Origin: Oligoflexales bacterium
Lineage (GTDB): Bacteria; Bdellovibrionota_B; Oligoflexia; Oligoflexales; RGVZ01
Assembly (NCBI GenBank): GCA_947494335.1
Contig: CANLUT010000002.1
Coordinates: forward strand, 372,001 to 436,000
Reading direction: 5' to 3'
DNA: 64,000 nt
Position 1 is the first letter of the stretch; the number at the start of each line of letters is the position of its first letter. The position numbers were made by a program, and so were the translations under genes. This document shows positions 8,708 to 17,091 of this stretch, one piece after another. The notes below the pieces were generated by a model. It was not told where the DNA came from and ran no database searches. It saw nothing but the letters and a program-made list of their open reading frames with translations.

Positions 8708-9097
8708 TTAAAGAACCTGCGCTTTAACTTTTTCAATTATCTGACCTAAAAATGCAACTTGTTGGGGCTCCGCTAACTCAAAGACGCCTCCCATGCGCAT
8801 TTTGCTGTCATCAAACCATTTAACTGTTATGCGTAACAAGATGTCACTTGGCCCTGAAATCTCAAAAGGCGACAGCGGGATTGTCATCCAAAAGGACTCA
8901 TCAGCTTTGCAGTGGAACTTTCCCGTAAACTCTATTTTGAATCCGTGCGTACTGAGATCCAATAAAACAGCGCTTTGAACTCCAAGTGGCCACCACCGGT
9001 AGCGCCTAACTTCGACAAGTGCATGCGAAATATATCGTTCAGGACGATTGTTTGATTGTTGGGAGCCTTGTTGCTCAGCCAAGATGGACTCCTTCAT
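8708..9097 (-). CDS. PilZ-domain protein
   Basis: I chose the ATG at 9095-9097 (129 residues). An upstream in-frame start at 9184 would lie above the likely promoter at 9142-9169. The region from about residue 20 matches PilZ: an Arg-Pro-Glu-Arg-Tyr start, the strand VLLDLSTHGFKIEF (the D-x-S-x-x-G part of the motif), and a C-terminal strand MRMGGVFE. Only part of the RxxxR element is present (Arg-Arg-Tyr-Arg-Trp-Trp), so c-di-GMP binding is plausible but not certain. It is the first gene of an apparent operon with fadI and fadJ, an odd pairing that might tie lipid use to c-di-GMP. Confidence 0.75.
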   Translation of the reverse strand: MKESILAEQQGSQQSNNRPERYISHALVEVRRYRWWPLGVQSAVLLDLSTHGFKIEFTGKFHCKADESFWMTIPLSPFEISGPSDILLRITVKWFDDSKMRMGGVFELAEPQQVAFLGQIIEKVKAQVL

Positions 9098-9119
9098 GCC
9101 GAAGCCACGACAGGCCCCG

Positions 9120-9149
9120 TTGAATCGTTCAGTGTTAGGATTGTATAAT
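9120..9149 (+). promoter_or_regulatory. sigma70-type promoter for the GlpD-like gene
   Basis: TTGAAT (9120-9125) and a consensus TATAAT (9144-9149) are separated by 18 bases, pointing toward the GlpD-like gene at 9241 with a leader of about 85 bases. It overlaps the minus-strand promoter. Confidence 0.5.
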
Positions 9150-9169
9150 GAAAGTCTGAGCGGTAGCAA
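9142..9169 (-). promoter_or_regulatory. sigma70-type promoter for PilZ-fadI-fadJ
   Basis: On the minus strand TTGCTA (9164-9169) and TATACA (9142-9147) are separated by 16 bases. The predicted transcript starts about 35 bases before the chosen PilZ ATG. The -10 hexamer overlaps a plus-strand TATAAT, so the two promoters compete for the same DNA. Confidence 0.5.
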
Positions 9170-9240
9170 CCGTTCAGAAACCAAGGAGATTTCGACTTTT
9201 TGTAATTCACAAATTCTTTACAACGAACATTGGATTATCG

Positions 9241-10497
9241 ATGGATACTTTATCTAGCACAAAATTAGAGCCCCGTTACCGCGTCGTTATCCTCGGTGGA
9301 GGAATTCACGGTGTCGGCATTGCGCACGATCTGGCAAGTAGGGGGTGGCGCGATGTGCTGGTTGTTGAAAAATCCATCGTCGGATCTGGAACCAGCGCAA
9401 AAAGTACAAAGTTAATCCATGGTGGCCTTAGATATCTCCAGCATCCGAGAGATTTTCCGCTGGTAGCTGAAGGCCTCGAAGAGCGTGCCCTGCTTGTTAA
9501 GCTTGCCCCTGATATTGTTAAACCACTCCCATTTATTTTTCCGGTATTAAAAAAAGGTGGCATGCCGCGTTTTATGGTTAAGATCGGACTATGGCTTTAC
9601 GATGCCCTGTCCATGGGGCGTTCATTGGGTCGTCATGCGTGGCTCAATCCCGAGCAGGCGTTTGAGGAGGCGCCGATCCTGGATAAAGCCGTCTTCAAGG
9701 GTTTTTATCGTTTTTTTGACGGACAGACAGATGATCTGGAGTTAACGAGACGGGTCGCCAAGTCTGCAAAGAAACTTGGTGCGACGATTGCTGAACACTC
9801 AGAGGCCTTGTCTATGACTCATGGGGATAATGGCTGGACCATTACTGTCAGACAAGGGGAGCGAACATCAACAATTACTACTAAATATGTGGTTAACGCC
9901 CTCGGTCCTTGGGCGCATGAGTTTATGGCAAGGGCGAATATAAAACCGAAAGTTGCGGGTATTAATAATCAAGGCACTCACATTATCGTGCGAGACCTTG
10001 GCTTGAAGTCCGGATTATTTTTACAGTCACCAGAAGATAGCCGAATTTTCTTTGTTCTGCCTTGGAAAGGTTACACATTGATTGGCACCACTGAGGATAA
10101 TTTTGATGGACCCGCTGATAACTGCCGACCAGAAGATCATCAGGTACAGTACTTGCTTGAACGCTGTAACAGGTTTTTAGCTGCAAAACTTTCTAAAGAC
10201 GATGTCATTCAATCTTTTTCTGGAATGCGCTGGCTTGCCGGTGATCCGAAAAGCGGGCTTTCCGACACATCAAGATCGCACCTCATTACACAGCACGCCA
10301 CGGGCCATGACGTGCTCTACACCATTTATGGCGGAAAGCTCACAGCTTATAGGGCGCTTTCAAAAGAGGTGGCTGATCTAATTGCTAAATCTTTCGGTGA
10401 CAAGTCCAAGTCATTAACTCATTTAAAAGAGATGTGGGCAGAGCCAGAATCCATGCCGGCAGAGCTTGTGGTTCCTCAGCGATTTAATGTTTTGTAA
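9241..10497 (+). CDS. FAD-dependent glycerol-3-phosphate dehydrogenase-like protein
   Basis: The 418-residue protein has the FAD-binding fold at its N-terminus (VVILGGGIHGVGIAHDLASRGW), followed by the GlpD-type segment SGTSAKSTKLIHGGLRYL, and a C-terminal YGGKLTAYR motif. These place it in the GlpD branch of the DAO superfamily, which oxidises sn-glycerol-3-phosphate to dihydroxyacetone phosphate and passes electrons to quinones at the inner membrane. GlpD proteins are usually about 500 residues; this one stops shortly after the TAYR motif and so lacks the C-terminal helical (DAO_C) domain. The ATG has no clear ribosome-binding site. It could be a shortened GlpD or a relative with another substrate. 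Confidence 0.8.
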   Translation: MDTLSSTKLEPRYRVVILGGGIHGVGIAHDLASRGWRDVLVVEKSIVGSGTSAKSTKLIHGGLRYLQHPRDFPLVAEGLEERALLVKLAPDIVKPLPFIFPVLKKGGMPRFMVKIGLWLYDALSMGRSLGRHAWLNPEQAFEEAPILDKAVFKGFYRFFDGQTDDLELTRRVAKSAKKLGATIAEHSEALSMTHGDNGWTITVRQGERTSTITTKYVVNALGPWAHEFMARANIKPKVAGINNQGTHIIVRDLGLKSGLFLQSPEDSRIFFVLPWKGYTLIGTTEDNFDGPADNCRPEDHQVQYLLERCNRFLAAKLSKDDVIQSFSGMRWLAGDPKSGLSDTSRSHLITQHATGHDVLYTIYGGKLTAYRALSKEVADLIAKSFGDKSKSLTHLKEMWAEPESMPAELVVPQRFNVL

Positions 10498-10560
10498 CTA
10501 GGGACTGGGCAGCAAAGTACTTAGTGAATACTCGTATCCAACGTCTTACGTAGAAAATCT

Positions 10561-11394
10561 ATGGCTGACAGAAAAACATCAAAACCTAAAAAAGTCGCCC
10601 CCAAGCGCCCCATGGGTAAGGTTTTGCAAAGCGTCAGACAGGTCATGCGCATAACACATGTCAGTGAGGAAGAGGCGATATGGCAGTGGGGAGAGCCCAA
10701 GTCCAAAGCACTTCCGGAGATCATTGATGTTGGTATATGGAATATATGGAAGGGTTCAGGTGGCGAAGCGTTTGTGTCGGAGTATCGGCGCATGCTTGCT
10801 AACTGTCATTTGCTGCTTGCTCAGGAAGCATTACTAACCTTAAAGGCTTTAGCACAATTCGCGCCAGCTGGTTATCTCGCGCTTCACGGCGCAACATACC
10901 GCCGAAAAGACGGCATACGTGACGGTGTTATGACGGTTTCTGCAGCCCATGCTGACGGACAGCCCCAAAGAATACTTTGCTTAGCTCCAGAACCTCTTCT
11001 TAATACGACAAAGGCGTCTCTTGTTTCTACTTACAAAATTGAAAACTCAGAAAAAGTTCTGTGTGTCGTCAATATTCACGCGACCCTACTTCGAAGACCG
11101 GCAACCGCCGTCCGCGAGCTGGAGCAGGTCCTGTCATACATCGGTGATCACTCGGGGCCGATACTGTTTGCTGGTGATTTCAACACGTTCTCAAAAGCGT
11201 ACATCAACGAAGTAGATCGCGTTTTATCCTCCATCGGACTGAATCGAGTCTTAATGGAGGGAGATCCGCGCACAACGACAACGGCACTTGATCAGATTTA
11301 TGTTCGTGACATTCAGGTCTTGGATGCTCGGGTTGACACCACATATCAGCACTCGGATCATTTTCCGATCTTGGCGAAACTGAAGCTGAGCTAA
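10561..11394 (+). CDS. endonuclease/exonuclease/phosphatase-family protein
   Basis: A 277-residue protein with the EEP-fold landmarks in order: WNIWKG (N-terminal Asn), LAQEA (metal-binding Glu), VVNIHAT (catalytic His), AGDFNTF (Asp and Asn), LDQIYVR, and SDHFPIL (final Asp-His pair). All catalytic positions are present, so it is probably an active Mg-dependent phosphodiesterase or phosphatase. The lysine-rich first 25 residues and absence of a signal peptide suggest a cytoplasmic or nucleic-acid-associated enzyme. The substrate (DNA, phospholipid head group, other) cannot be decided. It follows the GlpD-like gene by 63 bases. Confidence 0.85.
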   Translation: MADRKTSKPKKVAPKRPMGKVLQSVRQVMRITHVSEEEAIWQWGEPKSKALPEIIDVGIWNIWKGSGGEAFVSEYRRMLANCHLLLAQEALLTLKALAQFAPAGYLALHGATYRRKDGIRDGVMTVSAAHADGQPQRILCLAPEPLLNTTKASLVSTYKIENSEKVLCVVNIHATLLRRPATAVRELEQVLSYIGDHSGPILFAGDFNTFSKAYINEVDRVLSSIGLNRVLMEGDPRTTTTALDQIYVRDIQVLDARVDTTYQHSDHFPILAKLKLS

Positions 11395-11397
11395 TGA

Positions 11398-12588
11398 TTA
11401 GAATGATTTTCTGTAGGCAACTGAGAGCTTGTCGCCAGCCCGTCCAACCGGACTGTCTGGTCCAAAGGTCCAACCTTGCCTTGGCTCTGCTGTGACGCTC
11501 AGCTCAGAACCAGCGGTTCTCATGACCCACTCGCCTCTGGCTTGCTTAGCTGTGTGTGCATAGGTGATGTTGAGTCTGGGAAGATGTGAATGTCCCAAAA
11601 TGTTTACGGCTGATGTTTGAGTCGGCTTAAATTTATAATCAAACTTTCGGCAGATCGACATCTCTGCATAGACGGGTATTTTGATTTCATGAGTCATGGA
11701 TTTCGCGATGTCTGATCTGCCTCCAGCTATAAGCTGCGATGACATTAAGCCATCAACTTGGGTGAAGGTAAATCGAGCTCCAGGTACAGACCCTGTGCTG
11801 ATCTGGTCTGACATAATGGCATCCGCGTCAGCCGCATCAATTTTTATATTGATCTTTGGTGTAGGTAGTCTTCGCCACATGGATGTGTGTTGCACATAAT
11901 CTTGGTCAGATTCAAATTCATCAAACACTTGACGCGCCGAGTTGTTGGAGAGCTTATCAATAGTGTAGATAACCTGAGCTTTAGCTCCAAAATCATGATG
12001 GATGTCAGATATGGTTCCTAGTGTTGCAATTGGCGGCGCGTCTTTTGATGGAATGATATCTGTTTCTACCAATCCATAACGGATCTCAGGGATGTCCTGG
12101 CGACGCGAAATGGACTTCACGGGGTGCTTTAGATCAAGATTAAACTTCATCCCAGAACGAATTTTTTCGATCACAGGAAACTGTTTCCTTGTGTTGACTT
12201 CGATCGCTTTGCGATATTGCTGACTGAGAATTCCAAAAAAAGCCTTTTCATCAGTATGGACGTGCAAGCCCTCGGGAGTGGCTGCCAGAGTTGAAAGTTT
12301 TTTCATTCTTGCCGCACGGGACAATTGTTGTGATGACTCGACAAAAGCCTTTGTCTTAACGTTAGATCCCGACTGCCGAGACGTCATAGTTACGAAAATG
12401 TCTTTAAACCTTGAAGAGAGGACGTCAGCCAGGTCACTCGTTCTAATGAAATCGGATTGCTTCGGCATATTCGCCAAATCCTCCGCGGAATAACGGACGG
12501 TGATCATGTCAGCAGCAAAGCTAGATTGAGATAACACCATCCATGAGATGGCGCTCAAAGTCCTACAAGATTTCACCAAACGATTCAC
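11398..12588 (-). CDS. secreted protein of unknown function
   Basis: The start is a GTG at 12586-12588 with AGGAG seven bases upstream. The longer open frame to 12762 lacks such a site and would bury the signal peptide. The 396-residue product begins with a Sec signal peptide (Arg-Leu-Val-Lys-Ser, hydrophobic core, Ser-Phe-Ala-Ala cleavage near residue 26). The mature protein is mixed alpha then beta: a Lys/Arg-rich helical part to about 150, then alternating strands ending in an aromatic/Arg-rich C-terminus (VAYRKSF), as in some outer-membrane-associated proteins. I do not recognise the family. It converges with the EEP gene with a three-base gap. Confidence 0.7.
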   Translation of the reverse strand: MNRLVKSCRTLSAISWMVLSQSSFAADMITVRYSAEDLANMPKQSDFIRTSDLADVLSSRFKDIFVTMTSRQSGSNVKTKAFVESSQQLSRAARMKKLSTLAATPEGLHVHTDEKAFFGILSQQYRKAIEVNTRKQFPVIEKIRSGMKFNLDLKHPVKSISRRQDIPEIRYGLVETDIIPSKDAPPIATLGTISDIHHDFGAKAQVIYTIDKLSNNSARQVFDEFESDQDYVQHTSMWRRLPTPKINIKIDAADADAIMSDQISTGSVPGARFTFTQVDGLMSSQLIAGGRSDIAKSMTHEIKIPVYAEMSICRKFDYKFKPTQTSAVNILGHSHLPRLNITYAHTAKQARGEWVMRTAGSELSVTAEPRQGWTFGPDSPVGRAGDKLSVAYRKSF

Positions 12589-12862
12589 GCTGCGACTCCT
12601 AGAGTTGTCCCCTGGTCCAAGGCGGTTAGCCTTCAAGATAAAAGGACTCTCGCTGCGAGCTTTTGCAAGGCGTGGGCCAACGGTTGGATGGGCGTAAATG
12701 CCCAAAATAATGGGATTTTTTTTGATTTGAAGCCGCGGCCCCGTTGTCGAATCTTTTGACACTCTAGTGTTGCCTCTAACCCCCTAAAACCGTTATGGTT
12801 AAGAGCTTTTTAGTATGCCCGCTTGTAGACGCGATAAGAGCCTGTAATTAGAGGTGTTTTTT
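12589..12862. promoter_or_regulatory. divergent intergenic region with several inverted repeats
   Basis: This gap separates the secreted-protein gene (minus) from ileS (plus) and should hold both promoters. It contains four short perfect inverted repeats: AAGGC/GCCTT at 12619-12633, CTCGC/GCGAG at 12649-12659, TGGGC/GCCCA at 12689-12704 and ACACT/AGTGT at 12759-12770. The first three would fold in the leader of the minus-strand transcript. No convincing -35/-10 pair stands out on either strand. A run of T at 12715-12722 follows the TGGGC/GCCCA repeat on the plus strand. Confidence 0.35.
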
Positions 12863-15800
12863 ATGAAGTCAGTCCGTCCTGATGTCAATCTGCCAACCAT
12901 GGAGCGCGAGGTGCTCGCCGCATGGCAGTCCCAAGACATTTTTGGAAAGCAGAATGCTAGAAGAAAAACGGCTCCGGAGTTTGCCTTCTATGACGGCCCT
13001 CCGTTTGCAAATGGTTTGCCTCACTACGGACACCTACTTGCCAATACGATTAAAGACATTGTGCCCCGCTATTGGATCATGCGCGGATTTAACGTGGAAC
13101 GAAAATTCGGATGGGATTGCCATGGCGTGCCCGTCGAGTATGAGATTGAAAAGCGCGATAACTTGAAGGGCTCAGGTGCCATCAAAGAGCTAGGCATTGG
13201 GGAGTTTAATGAACGCTGCCGTGCATCTGTTCTTCACTATGCTGGTGAATGGCAGAAGACGATCACGCGTCTTGGCCGATGGGTTGATTGGAATAATCAA
13301 TATAGAACCATGGACAAATCATTCATGGAGTCGGTTTGGTGGGTTTTTGGTGAGCTCTATAAGCGTGGCCTTGTTTACCGAAGTCATAAGGTCGTTCCCT
13401 ACTCGCCAAGGCTGACAGCTGTTCTTTCAAATTTTGAAGCCAATCAAAATTACAAGATGACGCAAGACCCATCAGTGTATGTTCGATTCAAATTGAAGAA
13501 TGAGGACGCATACTTTCTTGCCTGGACGACGACTCCTTGGACTTTGATATCCAACCTCGCGCTCGCGGTTGGCCCAGAAATCGACTACGTGAAAGTCAAA
13601 AACAACTCAGATCAATCAACCTATTGGCTAGCAGAAGCCCGCCTGGATGCAGTTTTCAAGAAGTCAAAGTCTGGAGAGTCTCCGGTAACTGTTCTTGAGA
13701 AAGTAAAAGGTACAGCTTTGCGTGGCAAAGAATACGAGCCACTCTTCCCATACTTTGAAGGACACAAAAATTCTTTTCAGATTTTGGTCGACAACTATGT
13801 GACCACTACAGACGGGACTGGAATTGTTCATCAAGCACCCGCTTACGGTGAAGATGACTTTAGAGTATGCCGTGAGGCTGGCATTGATTTCGTGGATCCG
13901 ATTGATGACGAGGGTCGCTTCAAATCTGTTGTTTCTGAATACGCGGGCATGAATTTCAAGGATGCCGATAAGGAGATATCGAAGCGTCTGAAAACCGAGG
14001 GGAAGCTCATTCGTCAAGAGACGATTGATCATAGTTATCCATTTTGTGATCGCACGGATACCCCGCTGATGTATCGCGCCATCCCGGCTTGGTATGTGGC
14101 CGTTGAAAAAATCGTTCCTAAGCTTGTTGCCAATAACCAAAAAATAAACTGGGTTCCTGGCCATCTAAAAGACGGACGCATGGGCAATTGGCTTGAGAAT
14201 GCACGTGACTGGGCTATCAGCCGTAACAGGTTCTGGGGAACGCCATTACCAATTTGGGTTTGTGACAGGAATGAAGACCACATTGAGGTGTTTGGCGACG
14301 TCGCAAGTCTTGAAAAGAAGTCCGGTCGGCAGCTTGCCGATATTCATAAGCACTTTGTCGACGATATCGCCTTCAAGTGCTCTCAATGCGAAGGCTCCAT
14401 GAAGCGGGTGAGTGAGGTTTTCGATTGCTGGTTTGAATCTGGTAGTATGCCTTATGCCCAGCTGCATTACCCGTTTGAAAATAAAGATCGCCTTGAAAAA
14501 ATATTTCCAGCTGATTTCATCGCTGAAGGCCTGGATCAAACAAGGGGCTGGTTTTACACACTTTCGGTCCTTTCAACGGCTCTTTTTGACCGACCAGCAT
14601 TTAAAAACGTCGTAGTTAACGGCATCATCTGTGATGAGACCGGAAAGAAAATGTCAAAGCGGCACAGAAACTATACTCCTCCCGGTGAGCTGCTTGAAAA
14701 ATATGGTGCCGACGCCACCAGACTTTACATGGTTAACTCGCCAATTTTGCGCGGAGAGGACCTTGTGTTTGCCGATAAAGGCGTGATCGAGACCATACGC
14801 GCCGTCATTCTTCCGTTGTGGAACGCTCAAAGCTTTCTGACAACTTATGCTGAAGCGGATGGCTGGATGCCCTCCAAAGACTTAGCCTCCGGGAAAAGGC
14901 CAACCACCACGATCGAGATGGATCGTTGGATCATCAGTCGTCTGCATACGATGATTGATGGCGTTCATGGTCATATGGAAAACTATCACCTGTACGCCGT
15001 TGTCCCAGTCATACTTGGATTTATTGATGAGCTGACAAACTGGTACATCAGGCTAAATAGGCGTCGTTTTTGGGGGAAATCAAGTGAGGCGACATCGGGA
15101 TTAGATGCGGATCAGAAATCGGCATATGAGACCCTTTATTACGTTCTCCTGGAGTTTACAAAAGTATTTGCTCCATTTGCTCCATTTGTTTCTGACAGAG
15201 TTTACCGCAATCTTACGGAACAGGTTGCGGGGGTCGCTGAGTCCGTGCATTTGACAGATATGCCTATGACCGATCAAAAAGCTATCGACAGGGGCCTTGA
15301 GGAAAACATGGACTTGGTGCGACGAGCGACCGAGCTTGGGCGCTCTCTACGAGCCAAGCATCAGATCAAGACGAGACAGCCGCTTACGTCTTTACTTGTG
15401 ATTACCAGAAACGAAAAAGACAAGGCAGCCATCGATCGTGGCCAGCATATTATTAAAGACGAACTTAATGTGAAGCAGATCGAATTTTCTGCCGATGAAG
15501 CGAAGTTTGTTCGCTTAGGCGTAAAGCCAAATTTAAAGACGCTTGGAAAGAAACTCGGCAGCTCTCTTGGCTCGGTTAGATCAGAGTTTGAAAAATTATC
15601 ACAAGATCCCGCTAAAGTTTCCCAGATGCTCGCATCGGCGGAAGCCGGAGGGAAAGTCCTCATGGCAGGTCACGAGCTTCTTCTCGAAGATTTACTGATT
15701 GAGCGTGGACCAAAAGACGATCGCCTCATTGCTACAGAGTCTGGCGTTACCGTATTGCTTGATACCAAGGTTACGGAAGATCTCTTGCTCGAGGGCTACG

Positions 15801-16045
15801 CAAGAGAGATGGTCAGCCGAATTCAAAATCTTCGCAAAGAGGCAGGACTTCAGGTTACAGACCGAATCCATCTTAAGATCACCTGTGACGGAGATCTGAA
15901 AAAGGCGGCCTCGATTCACAAAGACTACATTATGGCTGAGACCTTGGGCTTAACACAGGAGGTTGTTCAAAGTGTGACTGTGTCCCATAAAGTCCACTCT
16001 GATATTGACGGCGCTACGATTACCATCGGTTTGGTCAAGGCCTGA
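12863..16045 (+). CDS. ileS: isoleucyl-tRNA synthetase
   Basis: A class Ia synthetase of 1060 residues. The ATG at 12863 is preferred because GAGG lies eight bases before it. The HIGH motif is in GPPFANGLPHYGH (about residue 46-58) and the KMSKS loop reads KMSKRHRNY (about 595). The CP1 editing insertion with its Thr-rich segment (AWTTTPWTL) lies at about 210-220. The Lys-Arg form of the loop, a length over 1000 and the lack of a C-terminal zinc finger are features of the eukaryote-like (IleS2) type rather than the E. coli type. It charges tRNA-Ile with isoleucine in the cytoplasm. Its stop codon overlaps the next start by one base. Confidence 0.97.
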   Translation: MKSVRPDVNLPTMEREVLAAWQSQDIFGKQNARRKTAPEFAFYDGPPFANGLPHYGHLLANTIKDIVPRYWIMRGFNVERKFGWDCHGVPVEYEIEKRDNLKGSGAIKELGIGEFNERCRASVLHYAGEWQKTITRLGRWVDWNNQYRTMDKSFMESVWWVFGELYKRGLVYRSHKVVPYSPRLTAVLSNFEANQNYKMTQDPSVYVRFKLKNEDAYFLAWTTTPWTLISNLALAVGPEIDYVKVKNNSDQSTYWLAEARLDAVFKKSKSGESPVTVLEKVKGTALRGKEYEPLFPYFEGHKNSFQILVDNYVTTTDGTGIVHQAPAYGEDDFRVCREAGIDFVDPIDDEGRFKSVVSEYAGMNFKDADKEISKRLKTEGKLIRQETIDHSYPFCDRTDTPLMYRAIPAWYVAVEKIVPKLVANNQKINWVPGHLKDGRMGNWLENARDWAISRNRFWGTPLPIWVCDRNEDHIEVFGDVASLEKKSGRQLADIHKHFVDDIAFKCSQCEGSMKRVSEVFDCWFESGSMPYAQLHYPFENKDRLEKIFPADFIAEGLDQTRGWFYTLSVLSTALFDRPAFKNVVVNGIICDETGKKMSKRHRNYTPPGELLEKYGADATRLYMVNSPILRGEDLVFADKGVIETIRAVILPLWNAQSFLTTYAEADGWMPSKDLASGKRPTTTIEMDRWIISRLHTMIDGVHGHMENYHLYAVVPVILGFIDELTNWYIRLNRRRFWGKSSEATSGLDADQKSAYETLYYVLLEFTKVFAPFAPFVSDRVYRNLTEQVAGVAESVHLTDMPMTDQKAIDRGLEENMDLVRRATELGRSLRAKHQIKTRQPLTSLLVITRNEKDKAAIDRGQHIIKDELNVKQIEFSADEAKFVRLGVKPNLKTLGKKLGSSLGSVRSEFEKLSQDPAKVSQMLASAEAGGKVLMAGHELLLEDLLIERGPKDDRLIATESGVTVLLDTKVTEDLLLEGYAREMVSRIQNLRKEAGLQVTDRIHLKITCDGDLKKAASIHKDYIMAETLGLTQEVVQSVTVSHKVHSDIDGATITIGLVKA

Positions 16046-17085
16046 TGCTGAAGATTTTATGGATGGTTTTTGTTCTTGGTTTGCTGCCATCCTGCTACGT
16101 CACTAAGCAGACTTATAAGCAGGTAGGGCTATTTATGTCCAGAGAGCCTGTCCAAGAGGTTCTTGATAGGAAAGACTTACCCTCCGGTGAAATAAGTAAA
16201 CTTATTTTCTCAAAAGACGTTCTTGCGTTTGCTAGAAGTGAGGGTTTGAAAGTTGGCTCGGCTTACGAGACATACATCCAGTTGCCCGGCAAGGCTGTCT
16301 CTTATACCGTCCAGGCTGCACGCCCCACTGAGATGAAGCTCAAGCAGTGGTGGTTTCCGTTCGTAGGACGTGTTCCCTATATTGGATTTTTTGATGAGTC
16401 AGATCGCCGCAAGGAATCTGAGCAGCTCAAAAAAGAGGGGTACGAAGTTTACGAAGGGTCTGCCACGGCATTTTCTAGTCTGGGATGGTTTTCTGATCCC
16501 ATTTATTCTTCTATGCTCAGGCGTTCAGATGTTGAGTTGGCCCATCTTTATTTTCACGAGCTGACCCACCGTACAATCTGGATTAGTGGTGGCGTAGAAT
16601 TCAACGAAAATCTAGCCGAGTTCGTCGCAGATGTGTTGACGACAAAATTTTTTAAATCGAAATCTCGTGAACCTGAGTTGGTAGTATTTGATCAAGCTAA
16701 TGATGATTACCGCCTCTTTCGTCAGTGGCTTCAAATCTTAAGGGCAGAATTGCAAAAGGATTTGGACGCCAGTACGAAGGCACCCGAATCAGATAGAATC
16801 GCTCGCAAGACGAAAGTTATAGCTTTGGCCGTATCTCAAAAACCTCCGTTTAAGCGAGTCGATTTCGTGGGATCTGCGCCCTGGAATAATGCAAGGATTT
16901 TGGCGGCCGGTCTGTATGCGCCGGATACCGCAAAATTTCGCACGGCCTGGCAATGCTACTTGTCCAAAATCGAGCAAGCAAATATTGGTGGATTCCTAAA
17001 GGAGCTTCGGGTAACTGCCGACAAAACTGATAATGGATTTAGGGCTTTAGACGCGTTGTGTGAGCAGCGCAAGCAGGGTGCATAA
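16045..17085 (+). CDS. lipoprotein zinc aminopeptidase (PF10023-like)
   Basis: A 346-residue lipoprotein: the signal peptide ends in the lipobox LLPSC (Cys17). A zinc-peptidase motif HELTHRTIWISGG followed by FNENLAEFV (about residues 172-196) gives the HExxH ligands and a downstream Glu, the arrangement of the predicted aminopeptidase family PF10023. It probably sits on the periplasmic side of a membrane. The ATG overlaps the ileS stop (TGATG), so the two genes are cotranscribed although there is no obvious functional link. The peptide substrate is unknown. Confidence 0.8.
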   Translation: MLKILWMVFVLGLLPSCYVTKQTYKQVGLFMSREPVQEVLDRKDLPSGEISKLIFSKDVLAFARSEGLKVGSAYETYIQLPGKAVSYTVQAARPTEMKLKQWWFPFVGRVPYIGFFDESDRRKESEQLKKEGYEVYEGSATAFSSLGWFSDPIYSSMLRRSDVELAHLYFHELTHRTIWISGGVEFNENLAEFVADVLTTKFFKSKSREPELVVFDQANDDYRLFRQWLQILRAELQKDLDASTKAPESDRIARKTKVIALAVSQKPPFKRVDFVGSAPWNNARILAAGLYAPDTAKFRTAWQCYLSKIEQANIGGFLKELRVTADKTDNGFRALDALCEQRKQGA

Positions 17086-17091
17086 TAGCCA

